Below are positions 6,150 to 12,008 of a stretch of DNA of 23,126 nt, piece by piece; within the stretch, counting starts at the first letter, position 1; the number at the start of each line of letters is the position of its first letter. The notes below the pieces were generated by a model. That model searched no databases. It worked only from the letters and a program-made list of their open reading frames with translations, and was not told the DNA's origin. Source of the stretch: a virus. Location: IMG/VR virus record IMGVR_UViG_3300010392_001041, positions 1 to 23,126 of that record; one strand, given 5' to 3'. The position numbers were made by a program, and so were the translations under genes.

Positions 6150-6571
6150 TTAATGAATTTTATGAATCGACCGCGATCGACAAGCCACCCCAGGCGGCGA
6201 TCGATAGCTGGTTTGACCACCTTTCCAGCTATTCCTTACAAGTCTTATCCGGCGCCCTTAATCGGTTAAAAACCGAGCTCGCCAGGCGCCCTTTCAATAT
6301 GCTTTTCACAATTAAAGAATCCATCATAATGTTTATGAAAGAAAATCCGGAAATGGTAAACGATCCGGAGTATGGCGAGTGCGCGGAGTGCAACGGCGAG
6401 GGTATATTTTTTGTTAAATACGCGAGTAACGGCGATAAAGAGAAACGAAACTCGGCCATTATCCTATGCGGATCCTGCGAAAACTGGCGCAAAAAATACG
6501 GATCCACCCAGGGAAAGCTAAGAATGAAGAAATTTGAGGCCGAATATCAAGGGTATGAAATCCAAAAATGA
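6122..6571 (+). CDS. Zinc-finger protein of the replication module, possible helicase-loader-like
   Basis: A 149-residue protein overlapping the initiator gene by 28 bases, so translation is probably coupled. Residues 1-75 are helical, with a WFDHLSSYSLQVLSGALNRL segment followed by RRPFNMLFTIKESI; this resembles the N-terminal part of G39P-type helicase loaders (a Trp-containing helix, then a proline segment and a short helix). Residues about 86-125 hold CAECNGEG and CGSC pairs, a probable zinc ribbon. Position directly after the initiator matches lambda P. No Walker motif is present, so it is not an ATPase loader of the DnaC kind. The assignment rests mainly on position and weak pattern. 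Confidence 0.45.
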   Translation: MDLETYRELINEFYESTAIDKPPQAAIDSWFDHLSSYSLQVLSGALNRLKTELARRPFNMLFTIKESIIMFMKENPEMVNDPEYGECAECNGEGIFFVKYASNGDKEKRNSAIILCGSCENWRKKYGSTQGKLRMKKFEAEYQGYEIQK

Positions 6572-6583
6572 AAGGCGGTTAAA

Positions 6584-7015
6584 ATGGAAAACCATGAATT
6601 AATCCACAAGCTGCAGCTGGCCGAAAAAGTGGCCTGGTCACTTCACGGCCTGCCTTATCGATGGGGCGGATCCGATACGATCGAGGGATTTGATTGCAGC
6701 GGTATGTGTATCGAAATCCTTAAATCGGTCGATCTCCTGCCCAGGTCCGGAGATTGGACCGCCCAGGGCCTTTACGATAAATTTGATAGCGAGCGATCCG
6801 GAGCTCAATTAGGATGCCTGGCTTTTTGGTGGAATTCCAACAAAACTAAAATTATCCATGTTGAATTTTGCCTCGATACTAAGCACACAATGGGCGCCAG
6901 CGGCGGCGGATCCAGAACGACCAGCGAGGCGGCCGCGGCAGCCCAGGACGCATATATTAAAGTCCGGCCTATCCGGTTGCACAACCTGGCCGGCTTTAGG
7001 GATCCTTTTAGATGA
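6584..7015 (+). CDS. NlpC/P60-family peptidase
   Basis: A 143-residue, single-domain protein. LPYRWGGSDTIEGFDCSG (residues 23-40) is the family signature with catalytic Cys38; His92 in IIHVEFCL is the second catalytic residue. NlpC/P60 enzymes cut peptidoglycan cross-bridges or similar amide bonds. No signal peptide or cell-wall binding domain is visible. It could be the endolysin, reaching the wall through the holin encoded at 12522, although it is over 5 kb from it and sits in the early block. Such a domain can also belong to a tail-tip protein, but here it stands alone. An AAAGGCGG ribosome site precedes the ATG. Confidence 0.8.
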   Translation: MENHELIHKLQLAEKVAWSLHGLPYRWGGSDTIEGFDCSGMCIEILKSVDLLPRSGDWTAQGLYDKFDSERSGAQLGCLAFWWNSNKTKIIHVEFCLDTKHTMGASGGGSRTTSEAAAAAQDAYIKVRPIRLHNLAGFRDPFR

Positions 7016-7590
7016 TACGACCAGGCCCGCAAGTTAATCCGGAAAATCGTTATATTGGCACGTTATGTATTCGCGGGCATGAGTACTTAAACACTGGAAA
7101 ATCATCACGATATAAAAGTACAGGAACTTGTGTAGTTTGCGCTAACAATAATAGAAAAAAGGCCAATTATAAACACTCAAAAATACAAAGGCGGCGATAT
7201 AATAGAAAATACCGCGAAAAAAACAGGGTAAAACTACGCATATCCCAGGCGCTATATCAGAAAAAAAACAGGCCGAGAATAGTTTTAGCCAATAAAAAGG
7301 GGCGGGATGAATTAAACGACAATTATATAAAAACCTTGATTTATGCGGCTACTGGATTGCGAACCAATAACAAGGAATTAATCCAGTTTAAAAGAGAACA
7401 ATTAATTTTATACCGCGAGATCCGGAAAGCAAAGGCAGAAATAAAAGAGGCGGACAAATTAAACCAAAAAATAGAAGTGGTCAAAAAATGGAGCGGGGAG
7501 GTAGAAAATTTAATCGAAAAGGAGATTGATAATAATGGGCATGATTGTAACCGAGATAAACGAATTAAGAAAACTCTTAGCGAATTTTAG
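7012..7590 (+). CDS. Basic zinc-finger protein, HNH-endonuclease-like
   Basis: A 192-residue, lysine/arginine-rich protein. Residues 16-46 carry LCIRGHEYL and CVVC, the zinc pattern found at the N-terminus of many phage HNH-type proteins. The C-terminal half contains DNYIKTLIYAATG followed by LIQFKREQLILYREIRK, also common in such proteins. The HNH catalytic His-Asn-His set itself is not clearly visible, so it may be DNA-binding only or a decayed homing nuclease. The gene is visibly more A/T-rich than its neighbours, which suggests separate acquisition. Its start overlaps the peptidase stop by four bases. Confidence 0.5.
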   Translation: MIRPGPQVNPENRYIGTLCIRGHEYLNTGKSSRYKSTGTCVVCANNNRKKANYKHSKIQRRRYNRKYREKNRVKLRISQALYQKKNRPRIVLANKKGRDELNDNYIKTLIYAATGLRTNNKELIQFKREQLILYREIRKAKAEIKEADKLNQKIEVVKKWSGEVENLIEKEIDNNGHDCNRDKRIKKTLSEF

Positions 7591-7813
7591 GGATGGCGAG
7601 ATAACCAGGGATGATCTAAACGCGCAAATATCAGTATATAAGCAAGTGGATAATCGGGCCAAAAGTGCATTAACCTTTGTTTCATTATTAATTCGGGCGG
7701 GCCTAAAAAGAGAGGCAAAAAAAGCACTGCGCGGCGATCTTTTGGGCGATACCGAAAGCATAAACGATGAATTGCCACTATATGATCGCACAAAAGACAG
7801 GGGTACGGAGTGA
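7535..7813 (+). CDS. Hypothetical small phage protein
   Basis: A 92-residue protein starting at the ATG of MGMIVTEINELRK, with AAGGAG 16 to 11 bases upstream; an in-frame TTG at 7526 is a less likely start. It overlaps the preceding gene by 56 bases. The pattern (ELRKLLANFRDGEITRDDL, then a long helix with SALTFVSLLIRAG) resembles short helical phage proteins often seen near DNA-processing genes. No function is known to me. Confidence 0.55.
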   Translation: MGMIVTEINELRKLLANFRDGEITRDDLNAQISVYKQVDNRAKSALTFVSLLIRAGLKREAKKALRGDLLGDTESINDELPLYDRTKDRGTE

Positions 7814-8349
7814 AGCCGATCCGGATAGATCTAACCGAGGATGATTTGTATTATTCACTAAAGTTAGGTAAATTTAGATATGGTCCTTTTAAGTCCGCAA
7901 AAAAAGATGGGATCCAGGGAAATACAAAAAATAGCCAGAATTTTTATGAGGACAAGGCGCCCTGGTACCGCAGCTTTATAGGCGCGATTGGTGAGGTAGC
8001 TTATTCAAAATGGACCGGCTGGCCGATAGTCGAAACGACCTGGAATAAGGGCGATAGTGTAGAGGACGGCACCGACTTTCCGGATGGATCCAATACAAAG
8101 TCCTCGGCCGAAGATTATAAACCTAATCTGTTAATTCCGGTTGTCCACTATAAAAAATGGATCCCAAAGTCTTATGTTTTGGCCTGGGTGAAATTGCGCC
8201 GGCGCGAGTGTTTTCTTTTGGGAAAGATCTCGCGGATAAAGGCCGACGAGGTTAAATATTGCGTTAAAAAGGGCGATCGGAAAATGAAAGTTAATACCTA
8301 TTGGATCGAGCGGCAGCACCTAACCATAGCAGATCTGTATCCGTTTTGA
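7810..8349 (+). CDS. Possible PD-(D/E)XK-type nuclease
   Basis: A 179-residue protein starting with GTG inside the previous stop (GTGA). It has IGAIGEVAYSKWTGWPI (helix with Glu), then DGTDFPDGSNTKSS, where Asp and the downstream Lys fit the D...xK core, then hydrophobic strands around YVLAWVKLRRRECFLLGKIS. This order (E in helix 1, D, xK, then core strands) is the general layout of PD-(D/E)XK nucleases and of several uncharacterised phage proteins. The middle D/E-x-K spacing is not textbook, so activity is uncertain. A role in host DNA breakdown or phage DNA processing would fit the neighbourhood. Confidence 0.45.
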   Translation: MKPIRIDLTEDDLYYSLKLGKFRYGPFKSAKKDGIQGNTKNSQNFYEDKAPWYRSFIGAIGEVAYSKWTGWPIVETTWNKGDSVEDGTDFPDGSNTKSSAEDYKPNLLIPVVHYKKWIPKSYVLAWVKLRRRECFLLGKISRIKADEVKYCVKKGDRKMKVNTYWIERQHLTIADLYPF

Positions 8350-8426
8350 AAAAGCGCGGACCAGGCCGGCCCAGGAAATATCCTGTTACCATCGATGAGA
8401 TTATCAAGGTGGTGATGGATTTGTGA
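8346..8426 (+). pseudogene. AT-hook peptide ending at an in-frame TGA; 5' part of a split gene
   Basis: TTG at 8346, overlapping the previous stop, opens 26 codons containing RGPGRPRKYP, a textbook AT-hook that inserts into the minor groove of A/T-rich DNA. A TGA at 8424-8426 ends it, yet the same frame continues directly as DKKIELAVGELAQVLEK into the frame ending at 8654. It therefore looks like one gene of about 102 codons split by a stop (perhaps TGG to TGA), by read-through, or by a sequencing error. As it stands the AT-hook part alone could be a tiny peptide. Confidence 0.45.
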
Positions 8427-8465
8427 GATAAAAAAATCGAGCTCGCGGTCGGTGAGCTGGCCCAG

Positions 8466-8654
8466 GTGCTCGAAAAGGATAACGCGGCCCAGGGCGAGGC
8501 GATTTTAACGGCATTTTTAAAAGCGATCGATAAGGGGATTGACGGCCACCAAAAGAAATGGCACCCCATTTGCGATCCAAAGGAGTTGGATCAAACCTTA
8601 AAAGCTCTAAGATCCTATTGGGAGCAGCAAAGGAGGTCCAACGATGAACGGTAA
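8466..8654 (+). CDS. Hypothetical helical protein, possibly the 3' part of a split AT-hook gene
   Basis: GTG at 8466 with GGTGAG nine bases upstream gives a 62-residue helical protein (EAILTAFLKAIDKGIDG, then KELDQTLKALRSYWEQQRR). The coding character continues upstream without a stop as far as 8427, straight after the TGA of the AT-hook peptide, so the true gene may begin at 8346. It overlaps the next start by eleven bases. Not recognised. Confidence 0.45.
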   Translation: MLEKDNAAQGEAILTAFLKAIDKGIDGHQKKWHPICDPKELDQTLKALRSYWEQQRRSNDER

Positions 8655-8973
8655 ATTTAAGATAATTGCCGGCACGATCTTAACAGTTTTCGCCCTATTC
8701 GGCGCGGTATGGGGCCTTAATGACCAGTTTACACCGAGGGAAGTGCACGAACTATGGGTATCAGATCTGCAGAAACAAATGATCCAGATCCAGCGCAACA
8801 ATCAGCTATCCGCGGCACAAAACCAGCTGTATTACTGGCAGCGCCAGGTAGAGGCCTTAACCGATCGATGCGCGAAAAACCCAGGCGATCAATATTGCAG
8901 ATCCCAATTAACCGATGCCAGGAAACAACGTGATTTTTGGCAGCGCGAAGTGCATAAACTTTTAAATCAATAG
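8644..8973 (+). CDS. Single-pass membrane protein with coiled-coil tail
   Basis: A 109-residue protein: a short basic N-terminus, a hydrophobic segment at about 6-24 (IIAGTILTVFALFGAVWG), then a long Gln/Arg-rich helix with coiled-coil character (LQKQMIQIQRNNQ, then WQRQVEALTDR) and two Cys residues (about 77 and 86). An anchor plus external coiled coil is the architecture of inner-membrane spanins, but the gene is far from the holin and no outer partner overlaps it, so this is only an alternative. A strong AGGAGG lies upstream. Confidence 0.55.
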   Translation: MNGKFKIIAGTILTVFALFGAVWGLNDQFTPREVHELWVSDLQKQMIQIQRNNQLSAAQNQLYYWQRQVEALTDRCAKNPGDQYCRSQLTDARKQRDFWQREVHKLLNQ

Positions 8974-8980
8974 GTGATTT

Positions 8981-9211
8981 ATGTTTCAAGATCCGAGCGA
9001 GCCAGGTATTAGAGATTCAATCCGCGAGATCCACTTTTTTTTAAACGGACATATCGAGGGCCAAGAGGCCAAAGGCAAGCCCGAAAAATGGGAGGGCCTG
9101 GATCCCACCCACTTAGAGGCCCTTGATTGCGTTTTGAAATACCTGGACGAGTGGGCGGATATTAAAACACAGATCGAAAAAGGGAAAGGAGATCCTAAAG
9201 ATGTTAAATGA
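8981..9211 (+). CDS. Hypothetical small acidic protein
   Basis: A 76-residue protein with an AGGTGA site before its ATG. It is helical and charged (GIRDSIREIHFFLNGHIEG, later EALDCVLKYLDEWADIK). It overlaps the next gene by eleven bases. Not recognised. Confidence 0.55.
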   Translation: MFQDPSEPGIRDSIREIHFFLNGHIEGQEAKGKPEKWEGLDPTHLEALDCVLKYLDEWADIKTQIEKGKGDPKDVK

Positions 9212-9584
9212 GGAAGAAAGGCCGGTACCGACCACCGAGGCGGAGCTGGCCGAAATGAAAGTAGCGCCGATGGAATTCTTTAGCGAGCACTGGATCGATG
9301 CAGATGGAAATCCAGCCGGCGGCGTATCAAGTGGCCTGGGATTTACTATATCCTGGCAGATGGGCCCCCTGGGGCGCGGTGACGATCGGAGGATCCCGAA
9401 TGGCGCTTTTGTCGAAAAAATTATCTATGCGGCTATTGACCGGATCCAATTTTATCAAAAATCTAAATTCGCTTGTGACGAAAACGCGGCAGCCCTTTTA
9501 TATCTCAAAGATGCCCTGGATGCTCTTGAAACCAGGACCGCGAATCGAGAACAGCGGGGAGTCGAGGGCACCCATGACGATTGA
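9201..9584 (+). CDS. Acb2/Tad1-like cyclic-nucleotide sponge (anti-CBASS/anti-Thoeris type)
   Basis: A 127-residue protein. The segment ISWQMGPLGRGDDRR, then PNGAFVEKIIYAAIDRIQFY, then a helix ENAAALLYLKDALDALETRT, and RGVEGTH near the end follow a pattern I know from a widespread phage family whose hairpin domain is grouped with Acb2 and Tad1. Those proteins bind cyclic oligonucleotide or gcADPR signals and so block CBASS or Thoeris immunity. GGAG lies upstream of ATG 9201. It is one of a chain of small overlapping early genes, a typical place for counter-defence. The match is by memory of the motif; substrate and activity are unknown. Confidence 0.55.
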   Translation: MLNEEERPVPTTEAELAEMKVAPMEFFSEHWIDADGNPAGGVSSGLGFTISWQMGPLGRGDDRRIPNGAFVEKIIYAAIDRIQFYQKSKFACDENAAALLYLKDALDALETRTANREQRGVEGTHDD

Positions 9585-9900
9585 ATTTAAACTGGCATTT
9601 CCTTACGAAATCCATGTAATACCAACGGTTAATGGTGGCGTTATCGCAAGAGTTGGATGCGCCGAGCTCACATTTCAATCAACAAATAAACTTTTAACGG
9701 CCATGCGCGAGTATTTCGCGGATCCGGAGGAAGTCGAAAAGGCCTATCATGCTGCAAGAAAGGCCTCACATGGTCCAATGGCCTGTAATGGAAACCTGGG
9801 CGCGGGCTCGGTAGTTGAGCAATTAGATCCGCCAGGGCCCGAAGTGGCCAGCGAGGAAACCGCGATCGCTGATGGATCCGAAAGGACCGAACCAGGGTGA
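9574..9900 (+). CDS. Hypothetical protein
   Basis: A 108-residue protein starting at MTIEFKLAFPYEIHV, where a shift in coding character occurs; the longer frame from 9298 is a shadow of the previous gene. The N-terminal 60 residues look like a small beta-alpha domain, followed by a helical DPEEVEKAYHAARKAS and an acidic, Pro/Gly-rich tail. It overlaps its neighbours at both ends (11 and 4 bases). Not recognised. Confidence 0.5.
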   Translation: MTIEFKLAFPYEIHVIPTVNGGVIARVGCAELTFQSTNKLLTAMREYFADPEEVEKAYHAARKASHGPMACNGNLGAGSVVEQLDPPGPEVASEETAIADGSERTEPG

Positions 9901-10094
9901 AATTGTCTTACGTCCAAACGTGCCCCAAGTGCCTGGCCGATCGGCCATTTATCAGTGATAGGCGAGAGATCGCGCCAGGCACAACTGAACAGGCGGAGTG
10001 CCGAAAGTGTAAGGCGCTTATTGACGTTATCCACGGCCACCATGCCACGGTGATAAAGAAAAGCACCGATAAACAACGGAAATTATTTGATTGA
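9897..10094 (+). CDS. Small zinc-ribbon protein
   Basis: A 65-residue protein starting with GTG inside the previous stop (GTGA). CPKC at residues 9-12 and CRKC at about 35-38 form a four-cysteine zinc ribbon, followed by a His-rich GHHA and a lysine-rich end. One of several such proteins in the window. Function unknown. Confidence 0.65.
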   Translation: MKLSYVQTCPKCLADRPFISDRREIAPGTTEQAECRKCKALIDVIHGHHATVIKKSTDKQRKLFD

Positions 10095-10282
10095 AACGCT
10101 ATGTTTACTATTGGGCGAATAATCCGGTACGGCGCCGGCTAAAAGGGCGCCTATGCCGGATCCTGGCCACCGGAAAATTAAATTCCGCTTTAGTGGAATT
10201 CCTCGATAATAAAGAATTGATTTTAACTGACCGGCGGGCAATCCGTCGGACGCCTGGGCGGCCGCAACGTAATCCCCAATAA
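10091..10282 (+). CDS. Small basic protein
   Basis: A 63-residue protein starting with TTG inside the previous stop (TTGA). Strongly basic, with alternating strand-like pieces (RLCRILATGKLNSALVEFLDN, split by a Gly turn) ending in RRAIRRTPGRPQR. It may be a small beta-barrel nucleic-acid binder; this is a guess from composition. The 3' end lies in the left arm of a terminator-like structure. Confidence 0.5.
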   Translation: MKRYVYYWANNPVRRRLKGRLCRILATGKLNSALVEFLDNKELILTDRRAIRRTPGRPQRNPQ

Positions 10283-10319
10283 GGAAAAGGACGCGGCGGA
10301 CCGCCCAGGCCTGCTTTTT
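10252..10319 (+). terminator. Terminator-like long-loop hairpin
   Basis: GCCTGGGCGG (10252-10261) pairs perfectly with CCGCCCAGGC (10301-10310), followed by CTGC and five T. The loop of 39 bases is long for an intrinsic terminator, so it may work weakly or be regulated. It falls at the first real gap in a chain of overlapping genes. Confidence 0.4.
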
Positions 10320-10329
10320 AGGAGGATTT

Positions 10330-10596
10330 ATGGCCAATATATTAAAAATGCAGAAGATAAAAGAGAACGCGCTCGCCACGATCGGCCGGTATTTCGATAT
10401 ATATACCGATCAAATTGACCAGGCGTACAAAAATGGCGATCGAGAGGTAAAGGTCGGTTTTGCCGTAACGGTGAAAATGGATAAGGGCCAGGTTAAGCAA
10501 AAGACCGAGATCAATTTTATCAAAACGCGGGTAAAAGACGGCATGACGGTGAAATACGATCCGGATCAAATTTTATTCGACTTTGAGGAAAAATGA
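10330..10596 (+). CDS. Hypothetical protein
   Basis: An 88-residue protein with a perfect AGGAGG site. Helix (QKIKENALATIGRYFDIYTD) then beta strands with lysines (VKVGFAVTVKMDKGQVK) and an acidic end. It overlaps the next start by four bases. Not recognised. Confidence 0.6.
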   Translation: MANILKMQKIKENALATIGRYFDIYTDQIDQAYKNGDREVKVGFAVTVKMDKGQVKQKTEINFIKTRVKDGMTVKYDPDQILFDFEEK

Positions 10597-10712
10597 AAAA
10601 GCAAAAATTATATGCAATCGTTTTTATATGGTCGATTATCGGCGCGGCGGTGATACTCGGCATTTGGTTGACGCCGATCGCGTTAGAGTGGTGGGAAAGG
10701 TGGGTAACATGA
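10593..10712 (+). CDS. Tiny single-pass membrane protein (39 residues)
   Basis: ATG at 10593 overlaps the previous stop (ATGA). The product starts MKKQKLYAIVFIWS and has one hydrophobic segment of about 20 residues (LYAIVFIWSIIGAAVILGIW), then a Trp-rich end. A longer frame crossing this region (10583-10900) is out of phase with both overlaps and is probably a shadow. The size fits phage superinfection or lysis-regulating peptides, but no family is recognised. Confidence 0.55.
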   Translation: MKKQKLYAIVFIWSIIGAAVILGIWLTPIALEWWERWVT

Positions 10713-10900
10713 TAAAAAAATGGTGGGGAAAATTTTTGTGCTTAATTGGCGATCACGAATGGACCGGTGATGCCTTAGAGGGGATTCCACCGAGCGCCGA
10801 GGTTATGGATTTGGCCGGAAAGGATCCGCTCGCGGGTTTTAAGAAGTTTTCGGCCATGTATTGTAAACGATGCGGCCGCGAGTCTGATTATTCGCTTTAA
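10709..10900 (+). CDS. Small zinc-ribbon protein of the GDHEW...CKRCG type
   Basis: A 63-residue protein with GGAAAGGTGG before the ATG, which itself overlaps the previous stop (ATGA). FLCLIGDHEW near the start and MYCKRCGRES near the end are the two halves of a pattern common in short prophage proteins (Cys-His pair, then CxxCG), a probable zinc ribbon. Function unknown. Confidence 0.65.
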   Translation: MIKKWWGKFLCLIGDHEWTGDALEGIPPSAEVMDLAGKDPLAGFKKFSAMYCKRCGRESDYSL

Positions 10901-10920
10901 AATCTAAACTCTGAATTGTC

Positions 10921-10952
10921 CGGCGCCTGGCCAAGAGCGGGCCAGACCGCCG
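10921..10952. repeat. GC-rich hairpin in the gap before 10998
   Basis: CGGCG, a one-base bulge, CTGGCC, a seven-base loop, GGCCAG, two bases, CGCCG: an eleven-pair imperfect stem. The following bases are A/T-rich but hold no clean T-run, so terminator function is uncertain. Confidence 0.4.
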
Positions 10953-10997
10953 GCCACTTCACAGTTTATATTTTACGCTTGTGCAGGAGGTACAATT

Positions 10998-11198
10998 ATG
11001 AATAAGGATCAAAAGGAATGGATTGACAATGCCAGCTATTACGCATTGATGAACAGGTGGCGCTTTGCTAAAAGTGGGGATCTCATTTTTCAAGGCGAGG
11101 CCGGCAAGTATTACAAAGAGGTTATGGCCAAAATGCGGGCCCAGGTGGGAAACGCGGAGCACGTTAGGGTAAGCAAGAATTTAGGGTTTAAAACATGA
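10998..11198 (+). CDS. Conserved small phage protein
   Basis: A 66-residue protein with AGGAGG before the ATG. The pattern KEWIDNASYYALMNRWRFA, then GDLIFQGEAGKYYKEVM, then EHVRVSKNLGF is one I have seen in many phages as a conserved protein of unknown role. It ends in an ATGA overlap with the next gene. Confidence 0.65.
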   Translation: MNKDQKEWIDNASYYALMNRWRFAKSGDLIFQGEAGKYYKEVMAKMRAQVGNAEHVRVSKNLGFKT

Positions 11199-11455
11199 TT
11201 AAGCTGGTATTGGATTTGAGGCAAGAGTCGACGCCACAAACTTATGCAGAATATCAACCGGAGGCCAGGAAGTTTTTTAACGCGCAGCAGATCGCCGGCC
11301 AGGTGGTACTGGTCGAGGTTAAGGTTTATGCCGATGAGAAAGATAGATTTGATCTTGATATTATGCAGAAACATTTAGAGGCGCGAGGCGCTAAAGCGGT
11401 TGAATTTCATTATAACGAATACGAAAGGAGCGAAAATGGGCAAGGGAAACGGTGA
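11195..11455 (+). CDS. Hypothetical protein
   Basis: An 86-residue protein, alpha/beta in look (strand IKLVLDL, strand QVVLVEVKVYAD, helix MQKHLEARGAKAVEF). Start overlaps the previous stop by four bases; its end overlaps the next gene by 20. Not recognised. Confidence 0.55.
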   Translation: MIKLVLDLRQESTPQTYAEYQPEARKFFNAQQIAGQVVLVEVKVYADEKDRFDLDIMQKHLEARGAKAVEFHYNEYERSENGQGKR

Positions 11456-11840
11456 CGATAAGAGCGTACAGGATGCTAAAAACCAAATGGCATTTTTAGA
11501 CGAGGTTAAAAAGCTGGCAAAGCAACACGGTATTAAAATCGGCGGCGATCAAGCGGGCCTGGATCCGTTAAGGCAGAGCAAAGATCTAAAGGTCCAGGTA
11601 ATGACCCGCGACGATAAAATTATTATTGATTTCGGGCAATCGGTATCATGGATGGCCATGAACGCGCAGCAGGCAACCAAATTTGCGGCCACGGTTATTA
11701 AACAGGTTCAAAACATTCAAAGCATAGGCGCAACCGGCGGGCAGAGCTCGGATCCGGAGCATTATAAGGATTTGGTAGACGGCGGCCGCGAGGGTGAGGA
11801 TCCGGACGCTGAAAAAAAAGACGTTGACAAACCCGAATAA
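11436..11840 (+). CDS. Hypothetical protein, last gene before the late-control region
   Basis: A 134-residue protein starting at MGKGNGDD, with AAAGGAG eight bases upstream; an in-frame TTG at 11400 is unlikely. An N-terminal helix (FLDEVKKLAKQHGIKIGG) is followed by a strand pair, a helix (MNAQQATKFAATVIKQVQ) and an acidic, disordered tail. Its last codons contain the -35 box of a promoter-like sequence. Not recognised. Confidence 0.55.
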   Translation: MGKGNGDDKSVQDAKNQMAFLDEVKKLAKQHGIKIGGDQAGLDPLRQSKDLKVQVMTRDDKIIIDFGQSVSWMAMNAQQATKFAATVIKQVQNIQSIGATGGQSSDPEHYKDLVDGGREGEDPDAEKKDVDKPE

Positions 11841-11853
11841 TTAGCTTTACCAT
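11824..11853 (+). promoter_or_regulatory. Candidate late promoter
   Basis: TTGACA (11824-11829), an 18-base spacer, then TACCAT (11848-11853): perfect -35, four of six -10 bases. A transcript would start near 11860 and meet the terminator at 11938-11974 after about 115 bases. Confidence 0.4.
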
Positions 11854-11937
11854 GTTGCCTGCTATCCTGAGTCACATTGGAACGTAGGCGGGCGACAAAA
11901 TGGATCAACCAATTTATTCAATCTTCTTTTGCAAGAG

Positions 11938-11974
11938 GCCTGGGGTTTGACCACCCCCAGGCTTTCTGTTTTTT
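11938..11974 (+). terminator. Strong intrinsic terminator before the lysis/head genes
   Basis: GCCTGGGG (11938-11945) and CCCCAGGC (11955-11962) form a perfect eight-pair GC stem with a nine-base loop, followed at once by TTTCTGTTTTTT. It separates early genes from lysis and packaging genes. The rest of the 168-base gap (11841-12008) holds the promoter-like sequence and no gene with a convincing ribosome site. Confidence 0.8.
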
Positions 11975-12008
11975 GGGGATCCGGAAATGGAAATCGAGGC
12001 CTATATCA

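Noticed and set aside
9298-9573. N-terminal extension of the 9574 gene
   Set aside because: It overlaps the Acb2/Tad1-like gene in another frame and shows no coding character.
10583-10900. 105-residue frame spanning two small genes
   Set aside because: The ATGA overlaps and ribosome sites support two genes, a 39-residue membrane peptide and a zinc ribbon, instead.
11877-12008. N-terminal extension of the membrane coiled-coil protein
   Set aside because: It crosses the intrinsic terminator and lacks a ribosome site.
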